Assembly: GCA_027038295.1 (NCBI GenBank)
Contig: JALVXD010000186.1
Coordinates: 1-34,748, forward strand
Reading direction: 5' to 3'
Length of the DNA: 34,748 nt
Source of the DNA: Campylobacteraceae bacterium
GTDB lineage: Bacteria > Campylobacterota > Campylobacteria > Campylobacterales > Sulfurovaceae
Position 1 is the first letter of the stretch. Each line of letters begins with the position of its first letter. Under the pieces are notes generated by a model. It made no database searches and was not told the DNA's origin. It worked only from the letters and a program-made list of their open reading frames with translations. The position numbers were made by a program, and so were the translations under genes. This document shows, one piece after another, positions 14,594 through 22,798 of this stretch.

Positions 14594-15646
14594 TTACCTT
14601 TGCCCTATGTACCACGAGTACATCTTCTTTATACCATCTTCAAGCTCAACCTTATGCTTCCAACCCAAAGCATGAAGCTTAGATGGGTCTGTTAACTTAA
14701 TCATCGTACCATCTGGCTTCTCTGTATTAAAATAGAACTCACCTTTAAACCCAATAATATCTTGAATAATATAAGCCAACTCTTTAATAGAAATATCAAT
14801 ACCTGTACCAATATTGATATGCGTATTTCGTATCTCTTTATCATCTGAACTATAAGTATCTTTAAAATCTCTGTTTTCAAGCAAGTAGACACAAGCATCT
14901 GCCATATCTTCACTGTATAAAAACTCTCTTCTTGGATTACCTGTTCCCCAAATTTCAACTTTTTTAGCATCTACCCCAAAAGCAGCTAAATACTCTTTGG
15001 CTTCTTCTATAGTATTTAGAGCTAAATCAGCCATAACCTCCTCATCTTTACCCTCATTAAGCAATTTTGCCAAATGAATTTTACGAATAAGTGCAGGTAA
15101 AACATGAGATTTTTCCAAATCAAAGTTATCATTTGGACCATAAAGGTTGGTAGGCATTACGGAAATAAAGTTGGTTCCATACTGGATATTATAAGACTCA
15201 CACATCTTAATACCTGCTATTTTAGCTATGGCATAAGGTTCATTGGTATATTCTAATGGAGAAGTTAAAAGAGAATCTTCAGGCATAGGTTGTGGTGCAT
15301 TTTTAGGATAGATACACGTTGAACCAAGAAAAAGTAATTTTTCAACACCAGACTTATACGCCTGATGAATTACATTGTTCTGAATTTGAAGGTTTTCATA
15401 AATAAAATCTGCTCTATAGACATTATTTGCGACAATACCACCTACTTTTGCAGCAGCTAAAATAACATATTCAGGTTTTTCTACTTGAAAAAACTCCTCT
15501 ACAGCATTTGCATCTAAAAGGTTTAATTCTCTATGTGTTCTATAAACAAGATTGGTATAACCTTTTGCTTCTAAATTTTTAACAATAGCAGAACCAACTA
15601 AGCCTCTATGTCCTGCTATATATATCTTACTCCCTTTCTCCATCAT
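14594..15646 (-). CDS. fcl: GDP-L-fucose synthase
   Basis: This 350-residue short-chain dehydrogenase-type enzyme performs the 3,5-epimerisation and 4-reduction of GDP-4-keto-6-deoxymannose to GDP-L-fucose, using NADPH. The N-terminal nucleotide loop is IAGHRGLVGSAI, AAAKVGGI follows, and the catalytic set is LGSTCIYP (Ser) plus YAIAKIAG (Tyr, Lys). It is about 30 residues longer than the E. coli enzyme, owing to an insert around residues 200-230 (NEGKDEEVMADLALNTIEEA) before WGTGNPRREFLY. Two consecutive ATGs start the gene (15646 or 15643); AGGA lies 4 and 7 bases before them. It is 6 bp behind gmd and works directly after it. Confidence 0.93.
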   Translation of the reverse strand: MMEKGSKIYIAGHRGLVGSAIVKNLEAKGYTNLVYRTHRELNLLDANAVEEFFQVEKPEYVILAAAKVGGIVANNVYRADFIYENLQIQNNVIHQAYKSGVEKLLFLGSTCIYPKNAPQPMPEDSLLTSPLEYTNEPYAIAKIAGIKMCESYNIQYGTNFISVMPTNLYGPNDNFDLEKSHVLPALIRKIHLAKLLNEGKDEEVMADLALNTIEEAKEYLAAFGVDAKKVEIWGTGNPRREFLYSEDMADACVYLLENRDFKDTYSSDDKEIRNTHINIGTGIDISIKELAYIIQDIIGFKGEFYFNTEKPDGTMIKLTDPSKLHALGWKHKVELEDGIKKMYSWYIGQR

Positions 15647-15652
15647 GCAATC

Positions 15653-16774
15653 CTACTCAAAGTAATTCATAATGGTATAACCACCATCTTTAAGATACTG
15701 ATCTTTTGTCATAAGTTTCAAGTCACTTTCCATCATATCATTTACCAATGATTCAAGTTTATACTCACGTCTCCAACCAAGTTTAGTTTCAGCTTTCGTT
15801 GGGTTACCAAGAAGTAAATCGACCTCTGTTGGTCTGAAGTATTGAGGGTCAACTGCAACTACTTCTCTTCCAATCTCTAGTTGATAGTTAGGATTAGAAC
15901 AAGATACCACATAACCTTTTTCATCAACACCTTCCCCTTTAAATTCTAGCTCAACACCAGCATAAGCAAATGACATTCTTACAAAATCTCTTACTGTAGT
16001 CGTTGTACCTGTAGCAATAACCCAATCTTCTGGCTCATCAGCTTGAAGAATTAACCACATCATTTTTACATAATCTTTTGCATGACCCCAGTCTCTTTTT
16101 GCATCTAAGTTTCCAAGGTAGAGTTTATCTTGTAATCCAAGTGCTATTTTAGAAGCTGCTCTTGTGATTTTTCTAGTTACAAAAGTCTCCCCTCTCACAG
16201 GTGACTCATGGTTAAATAAAATACCATTACAGGCAAACATACCATATGCTTCTCTATAGTTAACGGTAATCCAGTAAGCATACATTTTAGCTACAGCATA
16301 AGGACTTCTTGGGTAGAAAGGTGTCGTTTCACTCTGTGGTGTTTCTTGAACTTTTCCAAATAGTTCAGAGGTACTTGCTTGATAGATTCTAGTTTTTTTA
16401 GCAAGACCAAGTAATTTAACAGCCTCTAAAATTCTAAGTGTTCCTGTACCATCAGCATTTGATACATACTCTGGAGTCTCAAATGAAACAGCAACATGAC
16501 TCATTGCAGCCAAGTTATAAATCTCATCGGGTTGTGTCTCTTGAATAATTCTTGTGATATTCATAGAGTCAGTCATCTCACCATAGTGTAAAATAAGGTT
16601 TCTGTTTTCCACATGTGGGTCTTGATATAAGTGGTCGATTCTATCTGTATTAAAAAGAGAAGATCGTCTCTTCATTCCATGAACGATATAACCTTTTTTA
16701 AGTAAAAATTCTGCTAAATAAGATCCATCTTGTCCTGTAATTCCTGTAATTAGTGCTACTTTTTGTTTTGTCAT
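15653..16774 (-). CDS. gmd: GDP-mannose 4,6-dehydratase
   Basis: The product converts GDP-D-mannose to GDP-4-keto-6-deoxy-D-mannose, the first committed step to GDP-L-fucose. Family motifs are complete: [18 protein letters not shown] (NADP loop), ASTSELFG (Thr/Ser), [16 protein letters not shown] (catalytic Tyr-x3-Lys), and the GDP-binding [17 protein letters not shown] place the start at the ATG at 16774 (373 residues), because GGA lies seven bases before it. An ATG 12 bp upstream has no ribosome site. It lies between manC and fcl, giving a complete GDP-mannose to GDP-fucose route. The phosphomannomutase that feeds ManC is not in the window. Confidence 0.93.
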   Translation of the reverse strand: MTKQKVALITGITGQDGSYLAEFLLKKGYIVHGMKRRSSLFNTDRIDHLYQDPHVENRNLILHYGEMTDSMNITRIIQETQPDEIYNLAAMSHVAVSFETPEYVSNADGTGTLRILEAVKLLGLAKKTRIYQASTSELFGKVQETPQSETTPFYPRSPYAVAKMYAYWITVNYREAYGMFACNGILFNHESPVRGETFVTRKITRAASKIALGLQDKLYLGNLDAKRDWGHAKDYVKMMWLILQADEPEDWVIATGTTTTVRDFVRMSFAYAGVELEFKGEGVDEKGYVVSCSNPNYQLEIGREVVAVDPQYFRPTEVDLLLGNPTKAETKLGWRREYKLESLVNDMMESDLKLMTKDQYLKDGGYTIMNYFE

Positions 16775-16812
16775 TGTTTTTTCCATATTGTTTTGTTTTT
16801 ATATTATATAGT

Positions 16813-18180
16813 TTATCTCTGAAAATCATCTTCAATTCTAACGATATCATCTTCACCTGTGTACTCTCCAACCTGTGCTTCTATAAGCACCACTGGTATT
16901 TTACCTTCATTTTCTAATCTATGTATTTCCCCCATCTTAATATATGTTGACTCATTGGGTCGTATAAGCTTTTTCTCATCCCCAACCGTTACTGTTGCTG
17001 TACCACTTACTACTATCCAATGCTCATTTCGATGAAAATGTTTTTGCAAAGAGAGCCTTTTCCCCTGATTAACAATTATTCTTTTAATCTTATATTGGTC
17101 TGTAGAGAGTAACACCTCATAAGTTCCCCATGGTCTATGTGCTAAAGTATGTATTTTGGTTAAATCAGAATTCTTCTTTTTTAATTCAGCTACAACATTT
17201 TTTACTTTTTGTGTTGATTCTTTTTTAGAAATTAGTAAAGCATCATCCGTATCAATAATAACCAAATCTTCTATATCTATGGTTGCTACTTGTTTATTAG
17301 AGATAATAAGATTATTTGAAGAATCAATAGCTATTGGTTTAGAATCCAAAGGAGTCATCTCTTCAATTTCATTAGATAGAGCATTAAAATCACCTAAATC
17401 ACTCCACATTATATCAGACGGAATCACTTTGACTCTATCAGACTTCTCCATTACAGCATAATCAATACTATCTTCTGGAATATTTAACATATCATCTGTT
17501 TTAATTTTAAACTGCTTATCTGAGATATTTAACTTTTTAGAAAATGCTACTTCTGATGTTTTATATATTTCTGGTGAGTATTTACTTAGCTCTTCTAAGA
17601 AAATACCTGCTTTAAACATAAACATTCCACTATTCCAATAGTAATTCCCTTGTTCAATATAAGATTTTGCTGTCTCTAAATTAGGTTTCTCTTTAAAACT
17701 TTTAACATCTAAACCTTCTGCCTCTATATATCCAAATCCTACCTCAGGATAAGAGGGCGTAATTCCAAAAGTAACTAAGTTGTTATTTTTTACTTCTTCC
17801 TTAGCTTTTAAAATTACTTTTTCATAGGCTTCTTCATCTTTAATTAAATGGTCAGAAGGTGTTATTAACACGATTTCTTCTGCATCTAATGCCATACAAG
17901 CTAAAGCAATAGCTGGAGCTGTATTTCGTCCTACTGGTTCTAGTAAATAAGAAGAACTATTTTGTTTCTTTAAAACCTCTTCTTCTTGCTCTAATGCTAA
18001 GAAATACTGTTCACTATTTGAAACAATAAAGTTTGAATCACAAAGAAGAGAATTTCTCTCTAAAGTGAGCTGAAACAATGACTTATCATTGAATAACTTT
18101 ATAAATTGTTTTGGATATAAAGTCCTACTTAAAGGCCAAAGTCTCGTTCCTGAACCACCACATAAAATAATATTTGTCAT
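16813..18180 (-). CDS. manC: Mannose-1-phosphate guanylyltransferase/mannose-6-phosphate isomerase (bifunctional)
   Basis: This 455-residue two-domain enzyme has an N-terminal nucleotidyltransferase with the signature LCGGSGTRLWPLSR, then YPKQF. It makes GDP-mannose from mannose-1-phosphate and GTP. EPVGRNTAPAIALACMAL, FKEKP and YYWNSGMFMF are also present. The C-terminal cupin (about 340-455) is a type II phosphomannose isomerase, with metal-site residues in QKHFHRNEHWIVVSG and GEIHRLEN. Length is normal for the ManC/AlgA family. It is the first gene of the operon that ends at 7839, and a TATAAT lies about 95 bp upstream. It supplies GDP-mannose to Gmd and Fcl, which follow. Confidence 0.93.
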   Translation of the reverse strand: MTNIILCGGSGTRLWPLSRTLYPKQFIKLFNDKSLFQLTLERNSLLCDSNFIVSNSEQYFLALEQEEEVLKKQNSSSYLLEPVGRNTAPAIALACMALDAEEIVLITPSDHLIKDEEAYEKVILKAKEEVKNNNLVTFGITPSYPEVGFGYIEAEGLDVKSFKEKPNLETAKSYIEQGNYYWNSGMFMFKAGIFLEELSKYSPEIYKTSEVAFSKKLNISDKQFKIKTDDMLNIPEDSIDYAVMEKSDRVKVIPSDIMWSDLGDFNALSNEIEEMTPLDSKPIAIDSSNNLIISNKQVATIDIEDLVIIDTDDALLISKKESTQKVKNVVAELKKKNSDLTKIHTLAHRPWGTYEVLLSTDQYKIKRIIVNQGKRLSLQKHFHRNEHWIVVSGTATVTVGDEKKLIRPNESTYIKMGEIHRLENEGKIPVVLIEAQVGEYTGEDDIVRIEDDFQR

Positions 18181-18274
18181 CTTGCTCTCACCTATTTACT
18201 TTGAATTATTTTTTAATTTTTTATATTTATTTTAATGATTTAATACTAAAAAATTTTAATTTATTATTGAAGTT

Positions 18275-18280
18275 ATTATA
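18275..18280 (-). promoter_or_regulatory. Candidate -10 of the polysaccharide operon
   Basis: The minus strand reads TATAAT, 95 bp upstream of the manC ATG, in a 156-bp gap after the antiporter gene. No -35 is evident. A leader of nearly 90 bases would result. Read-through from the antiporter gene is an alternative. Confidence 0.35.
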
Positions 18281-18302
18281 TCTCCTATATTCTTAAATTC
18301 TG

Positions 18303-18333
18303 TTAAATATTAATTAAAAAAATTAATATTTAA
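18303..18333. repeat. Perfect 13-bp inverted repeat made only of A and T
   Basis: Arms TTAAATATTAATT (18303-18315) and AATTAATATTTAA (18321-18333) surround AAAAA. It begins 3 bp after the antiporter stop codon on the minus strand. It may act as a weak terminator or end-protecting hairpin, or as a protein site before the manC operon. Confidence 0.5.
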
Positions 18334-18336
18334 AAG

Positions 18337-19482
18337 TTATTTTTTTAATAAAATTTTTATACTCAGCATAGAGATAATAACCTCTAAAAGACTCGCTAAA
18401 ATAACAGAATAATAGTCATAATCACTTATCATCTCTTTTTCTACACCAATCGTTGCAACAGCAATCATAAGTGTCAAAGGCATAGAGAGAGCCAATCCAC
18501 TTAAAAGAGCATCTCTTTTTCCAATAAGAGAAACCAGCATATATGCAGCTATTATTCTAATAATAAACATTAATCCCAATAAAATGGTTGTGCTTATAAT
18601 AACTTGTGGTATAAAAATATTCTCTAAACCAAATGAGGCTCCAACATGTACAAAAAAGATAGGCACTAAAAATCCAAATCCAAAACTCGACATTTTCTCT
18701 TCAAGTTCATGCTTATGATGAAAGAAAGTAGAGATAAAAAGCCCAGCAATAAATGCACCAAAAGCCAACTCTAAATGTAACTGTTTCATAATAGCAATCA
18801 TAATAAAAAAAACACCCATTGCCAATCGTATATCCTGATATTTTCCATCATCATTTGGCATTAATATATTTTTAAACTCAGGATACCACCAAAAAAGTAG
18901 TCTAAAGAAAAGATAGAGTGCTATAATCACCACCATAAAACCAAAAAGTTGAATGATTTTATAGAGAAGTTCTTCTCCAAAACCAACCAAGCTGGATGCT
19001 TCAAAAATAGTTAAAGCTAAAATACTAATAACCTCTCCTATGGTTCCAACTAAAAAAGCTATCTTTATCCATCTCTCCTCTTTACCATACTCCTTAGATA
19101 GAGTAGCTAAGATTCCTATAGATATAAGAGGTAAAACGACTATTAATATCATGTGTAAATGAAAAATCAAACCAAAAAGTAGTGCCAAACCCCAAAGAAT
19201 GAATACAAAATATAGAGACTGTCTAATGTAAACTTTAGGCATTTTCATAATACTTTTTAAGTTAACCTCTAATCCTGCTAAAAACATCAAATATAAAAAT
19301 CCAATTTGTGCCACCAGTTCAAAGTTACTCTCTTTGGCTTCTAGTACTCCTAAAAAAGCTAAAAGAGAACCTATTATAATTTCTATGGGTGCAGTAGGTA
19401 GACGAAAGAGTCGTGATAAATGGGGAGAGAGTACTAAAACCAATGATAGTGTTAAGATAGAAACAACTACAGAATTACTCAT
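18337..19482 (-). CDS. CPA2-family cation/proton antiporter (Kef-type membrane domain)
   Basis: The product has 381 residues from the ATG at 19482, which overlaps the bioB stop by 8 bp. An upstream ATG at 19503 is possible but overlaps more. Around twelve membrane helices fill the protein, beginning LTLSLVLVLSPHLSRLFRLP and IEIIIGSLLAFLGVL, the usual start of Na+/H+ or K+/H+ exchangers of this family. Family-like internal stretches are FLYLMFLAGLEVNLKSI and LELAFGAFIAGLFIS. It ends without the cytoplasmic TrkA-N domain of KefB/KefC, so nucleotide gating is not expected. It exchanges monovalent cations for protons across the inner membrane; the ion is not predictable here. Confidence 0.87.
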   Translation of the reverse strand: MSNSVVVSILTLSLVLVLSPHLSRLFRLPTAPIEIIIGSLLAFLGVLEAKESNFELVAQIGFLYLMFLAGLEVNLKSIMKMPKVYIRQSLYFVFILWGLALLFGLIFHLHMILIVVLPLISIGILATLSKEYGKEERWIKIAFLVGTIGEVISILALTIFEASSLVGFGEELLYKIIQLFGFMVVIIALYLFFRLLFWWYPEFKNILMPNDDGKYQDIRLAMGVFFIMIAIMKQLHLELAFGAFIAGLFISTFFHHKHELEEKMSSFGFGFLVPIFFVHVGASFGLENIFIPQVIISTTILLGLMFIIRIIAAYMLVSLIGKRDALLSGLALSMPLTLMIAVATIGVEKEMISDYDYYSVILASLLEVIISMLSIKILLKK

Positions 19483-20323
19483 GACAAGATGTTGCCACTC
19501 CATATCCTAACTGCTCTAACATTTGTCTATCTTTCATAGGAGCATCACCAACGGTAGTTAAGTAATTACCAATAACCATAGAGTTGGCTCCTGCTTCAAA
19601 CATAAGCTCTTCATAACCATCAAAAAGAAGCTCTCGTCCAGCTGCAACCATTAGTAGTTTGTTTTCACCTAAAAGAGTTCTTGATTTTTTAACTATTTCT
19701 AAAGCTTCATCGCGTGAGATATTTCTACTTTTTATAGGTAAAGCTTCATTTGGGTGATAAAAGTTTAATGGCGTTGACTCAGGGTTCAGAGAAGCAATAG
19801 CGTTTAAGAGTGAGTCCCTATCTTCAGCAGACTCACCCATACCAAAAATGCCACCAGTACAGAGCTGTAAACCTACCTCTTTTGCATTTTGACAGGTTTC
19901 ATAACGCTCAGACCATGAATGTGTAGTACAAATAGTTTTATAATAGTTCTCAGAAGTTTCAAGATTATGGTTATAACTATCTATTCCATGCTCTTTTAAG
20001 TACTTTAACTGCTCTTTGTTTGCTGTACCATTACAAGCAATGAGATTAATATTATCAACCTCTGCTTTAATCGCCTCTGCAGCTCTGGCTACAAAGTCAA
20101 CTTTTTTATCATCTAAACCTTTACCTGCTGTCACCAAACAGTAACCCAAAGCACCATGAGACTTTGCTCTCTTCGCTTCTTTAACAATGGTCTCAATAGA
20201 CTTATAATTATAACGTTCTATATCAGCATGATAACGTACACTTTGTGTACAAAACTTACAATCTTCTAGGCAAGTACCAGACAAAATGTTATTGATGGCA
20301 CATAAAAATATCTCTTTTTTCAT
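19475..20323 (-). CDS. bioB: Biotin synthase
   Basis: This radical-SAM enzyme inserts sulfur into dethiobiotin. The 4Fe-4S motif CLEDCKFC is followed by the conserved TQS; further BioB motifs are YNHNLETSENYY, CTGGIFGMGES and the C-terminal MVIGNYLTTVG. I place the start at the ATG at 20323 (282 residues, beginning MKKEIFLCAINN), which matches how short Campylobacterota BioB proteins begin. An in-frame GTG 57 bp upstream would add a non-conserved N-terminus. No ribosome site precedes 20323, and a TATAAT at 20330-20335 would put the transcript start at about the ATG itself. It lies after the acyltransferase gene and overlaps the antiporter gene. Confidence 0.93.
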   Translation of the reverse strand: MKKEIFLCAINNILSGTCLEDCKFCTQSVRYHADIERYNYKSIETIVKEAKRAKSHGALGYCLVTAGKGLDDKKVDFVARAAEAIKAEVDNINLIACNGTANKEQLKYLKEHGIDSYNHNLETSENYYKTICTTHSWSERYETCQNAKEVGLQLCTGGIFGMGESAEDRDSLLNAIASLNPESTPLNFYHPNEALPIKSRNISRDEALEIVKKSRTLLGENKLLMVAAGRELLFDGYEELMFEAGANSMVIGNYLTTVGDAPMKDRQMLEQLGYGVATSCHE

Positions 20324-20329
20324 AAAAGT

Positions 20330-20335
20330 ATTATA
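20330..20335 (-). promoter_or_regulatory. Possible -10 of a leaderless bioB transcript
   Basis: The minus strand reads TATAAT ending seven bases before the bioB ATG at 20323, so transcription would start at or next to the start codon. No -35 consensus is seen and no ribosome site exists, consistent with a leaderless message. Confidence 0.35.
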
Positions 20336-20346
20336 ATAGAGTTTGC

Positions 20347-20386
20347 TGAATAGTGGTTTGCCTTTTAGAAATAGAGACACTATTCA
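20347..20386. repeat. 9-bp inverted repeat upstream of bioB
   Basis: TGAATAGTG (20347-20355) and CACTATTCA (20378-20386) are perfect complements separated by 22 bases, directly upstream of the proposed bioB -10. It does not resemble the BirA operator. It may be a regulator site or an RNA hairpin. Confidence 0.5.
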
Positions 20387-20393
20387 CTCTTTC

Positions 20394-20409
20394 TGTAGAT
20401 TATTCTACA
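20394..20409. terminator. Small hairpin at the acyltransferase stop codon
   Basis: TGTAGA (20394-20399) and TCTACA (20404-20409) form a 6-bp stem around TTAT that includes the stop codon of the acyltransferase. There is no U-run after it on the minus strand, so termination would be weak. Confidence 0.3.
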
Positions 20410-22220
20410 TTATGACTCTCTATAATTTCATGAAATAGCCCACTTAAGTAACGACTTCCTGTTAAGGTTAAATGCCCATTGTCAAAATAGAGTGGCACAC
20501 CCCCTTCATTGACATAAGCACACTCATTTTTACAAAACAGAGGAGCAGTCTCATAAATTTTAAAATTTTTAGATTTTATTTTTGATAAAAAAGCAAAATT
20601 TTCTCTATTTTTCAACCTATACTCCTTTTTTGTTTGCACAGGCAATGCCACTCCATCATGTTTATGCTCCCACAAGGTTTTAGGAATATTTATTTTATCC
20701 CAATAGGGAACAGGCATAATAAAGTCTACATTAATATGGTGTTTATCTGCTAAAATAGTTAAAGTTTCGATATTTTTTAATACTCTAGGAAGTTTAGAAA
20801 ACGAGTAATGCAAGACAATCGTATCTATCTTATAGTCTACGGCATCCTCAATAATCTCTTTAGGTCCAATTTGCCCTTTAAACATTGGTTCATTAGGGAC
20901 AATAAAAAAAACTTCACTGTTTAACTTCTCTGCCTCTTTTGCAAATGTCTGCTTAATACTATCAGCATGACTGTTACCAATAAGCATAATTTTCTGTTTT
21001 ACCAAGTCATCAGATAAATCGGTTAGTTTGCAATAGTGACTGTTTGGTTCCAAAATACGTTTCAGTTTACCACAACGATAAACATCTCTATCTTTAAATG
21101 CATTAGCAATCATTAACTCTTTTTTAGAGTATAAACTTTTTTGAATGCTTAGACCTCCAAATGCCATAGAGACAATGAGTAACGGAGCAACCCATAAAAA
21201 AGCTAAAAGATGTTTTATCTTTTTAGAACCCAGTTCTACGAGATGATACATCGCTACTGATGCCAAAACAATCAATATAAAAAGTATGCCCCTATCAACC
21301 ATACTCTCTGGTTTTAGTTTTGTACCAGAAAAAGGTATATAAAGATAGAGAACAATAATAGGAAAGTGTACCAAATAGATAGAGTAGGAGTATTGTCCAA
21401 GCTTTTCAAGGATTGTACCTACTTTTGAGAACTCTAAACTTTTCAAAAGTCCAAAAGCAAGTACCAGCCCTGTAGCCAAAGCAATAACAAGTGCATGTAG
21501 TCCAGGGTGTCCATCCATATAATTCATCGCTTCCCCATCGACATGAAGAAGAGGTATAGAGAAGATAATAATAAAGCCAATAGTACCTAAATATCTGTAT
21601 CTCTCTTGACGAATATTACCTGAGTTCGTAAAGTAGTGAGCAATTCCATAACCAATCAAAAACTCCCAAATTCTCAAAGGCATCATAAAAAATGAAGTTT
21701 TTGGAGAGATACCTAAAAGAGTAAAACAGAGTAGCAGTGAGCTTAGTAAAATAAGCATAAAAAAATAGCGATTTAATTGAAAGAAGAAAAAGAGTATAGG
21801 TATAATCAGATAAAATTGAATCTCAACACCCAATGACCACAAATGCAAAAGAGGGTTAAACTCAGATTTACTAAAATAGGAATTTTGTAACCAAAACCCT
21901 ATATTTGAGCTAAAACTACTGGCATAGATACTTTGCGAAAAGACCTGAGCATACTCATTTGGGGTTACTATAAAAATGGCTAAACAGACAGTTAAAAAGG
22001 TTACCACAAAATAGGCAGGAAGTAGACGTTTTGCTCTACGTGCAAAAAATGCTTTTTTATTGTCATGAGTATAAAGTATTGCCATAAGGAATCCACTAAT
22101 AACAAAAAATACATCCACACCTAAAAACCCACTTTGAAAGAGCGTAAAGCCCAAGTGAAATAGAACCACAAGCATAACAGATATGCCTCTTAATATTTGT
22201 ATATCTTTTCTATAATGCAT
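20400..22220 (-). CDS. Acyltransferase 3 with C-terminal SGNH domain (OafA-like)
   Basis: This 606-residue inner-membrane protein O-acetylates surface glycans in related systems. Residues 1-350 form the ten-helix acyltransferase-3 domain, with the conserved RGISVMLVVLFHLG (Arg and His), GVDVFFVISGFLM, HLWSLGVEIQFY and YSIYLVHFPI. Residues about 395-606 are a periplasmic SGNH domain: LIGNSHADSI carries the catalytic Ser, and FDNGHLTLTGSRYL carries the Asp and His. Length and layout are normal for OafA/YrhL proteins. A TTGTTA-N17-TATAAT promoter lies just upstream. A link to the fucose-containing polysaccharide is suggested by proximity only. Confidence 0.9.
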   Translation of the reverse strand: MHYRKDIQILRGISVMLVVLFHLGFTLFQSGFLGVDVFFVISGFLMAILYTHDNKKAFFARRAKRLLPAYFVVTFLTVCLAIFIVTPNEYAQVFSQSIYASSFSSNIGFWLQNSYFSKSEFNPLLHLWSLGVEIQFYLIIPILFFFFQLNRYFFMLILLSSLLLCFTLLGISPKTSFFMMPLRIWEFLIGYGIAHYFTNSGNIRQERYRYLGTIGFIIIFSIPLLHVDGEAMNYMDGHPGLHALVIALATGLVLAFGLLKSLEFSKVGTILEKLGQYSYSIYLVHFPIIVLYLYIPFSGTKLKPESMVDRGILFILIVLASVAMYHLVELGSKKIKHLLAFLWVAPLLIVSMAFGGLSIQKSLYSKKELMIANAFKDRDVYRCGKLKRILEPNSHYCKLTDLSDDLVKQKIMLIGNSHADSIKQTFAKEAEKLNSEVFFIVPNEPMFKGQIGPKEIIEDAVDYKIDTIVLHYSFSKLPRVLKNIETLTILADKHHINVDFIMPVPYWDKINIPKTLWEHKHDGVALPVQTKKEYRLKNRENFAFLSKIKSKNFKIYETAPLFCKNECAYVNEGGVPLYFDNGHLTLTGSRYLSGLFHEIIESHNVE

Positions 22221-22229
22221 ACTTTTTCC

Positions 22230-22252
22230 TAATAATTTTCAAGCAATTATTA
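22230..22252. repeat. 8-bp inverted repeat at the acyltransferase leader
   Basis: TAATAATT (22230-22237) and AATTATTA (22245-22252) flank TTCAAGC. It overlaps the -10 and the predicted transcript start and ends just before the AGGA ribosome site, so it could form an operator or a 5' hairpin. Confidence 0.35.
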
Positions 22253-22277
22253 TACTAAAATAAACAAAATTTAACAA
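22249..22277 (-). promoter_or_regulatory. Sigma70-type promoter of the acyltransferase gene
   Basis: The minus strand has TTGTTA (22272-22277), a 17-bp spacer, and TATAAT (22249-22254). The inferred start near 22242 gives a leader of about 21 bases with AGGAAAAAG before the ATG at 22220. Confidence 0.6.
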
Positions 22278-22290
22278 ATAAAAATAGTAT

Positions 22291-22797
22291 TTAAATGTCT
22301 ATTTCTCGTTCTTGCCAACTATTTTTTGAAAATTCCCTAAAGTAATGCTTTACTTTATAATTATTATCAACTATCTCTATGACAGCACACTCTGTCAAAG
22401 GCTTCTCTCTAGCACACACTTCACCAGGGTTTAAATAGAGCGTATCTCCTGTTTTTGAACAAGCAAACATATGGGTATGTCCAGAGATAACAATATCAGT
22501 ATCTGAAGATAAATAGTAAGGCAGATGCATCATCTTAATTTTATGCTCTTTTATTTTAAAGTAGTAAGGCTCTTGATAAATATTATATTTTTGTTGAAGA
22601 GAGATTAAATTGGCATCATTATTACCAAAGACACAAACATAAGGAACAGGAGCATCTTCTAACATTTGAAGATGCTCTTCAAGCATAATATCCCCTGCAT
22701 GAAGAAGATAGTCCACACCAAGACCAAGAAGATGTTCTATTGCCTCTTTATGCAAAGCAGTTTGGGCATGACTATCCGATAGTACACCCAGCTTCAT
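22291..22797 (-). CDS. YfcE/MJ0936-family metallophosphoesterase
   Basis: This 168-residue soluble protein has the full set of calcineurin-like phosphoesterase motifs in order: GVLSDSHA (Asp, His), LHAGDI, VFGNND, VISGHTHM, and LNPGE. These bind two metals. The YfcE group hydrolyses phosphodiesters in vitro, but its natural substrate is unclear. Its ATG lies one base after the topA stop, so the two genes are co-transcribed and probably translationally coupled. Length is normal. Confidence 0.88.
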   Translation of the reverse strand: MKLGVLSDSHAQTALHKEAIEHLLGLGVDYLLHAGDIMLEEHLQMLEDAPVPYVCVFGNNDANLISLQQKYNIYQEPYYFKIKEHKIKMMHLPYYLSSDTDIVISGHTHMFACSKTGDTLYLNPGEVCAREKPLTECAVIEIVDNNYKVKHYFREFSKNSWQEREIDI

Positions 22798-22798
22798 A

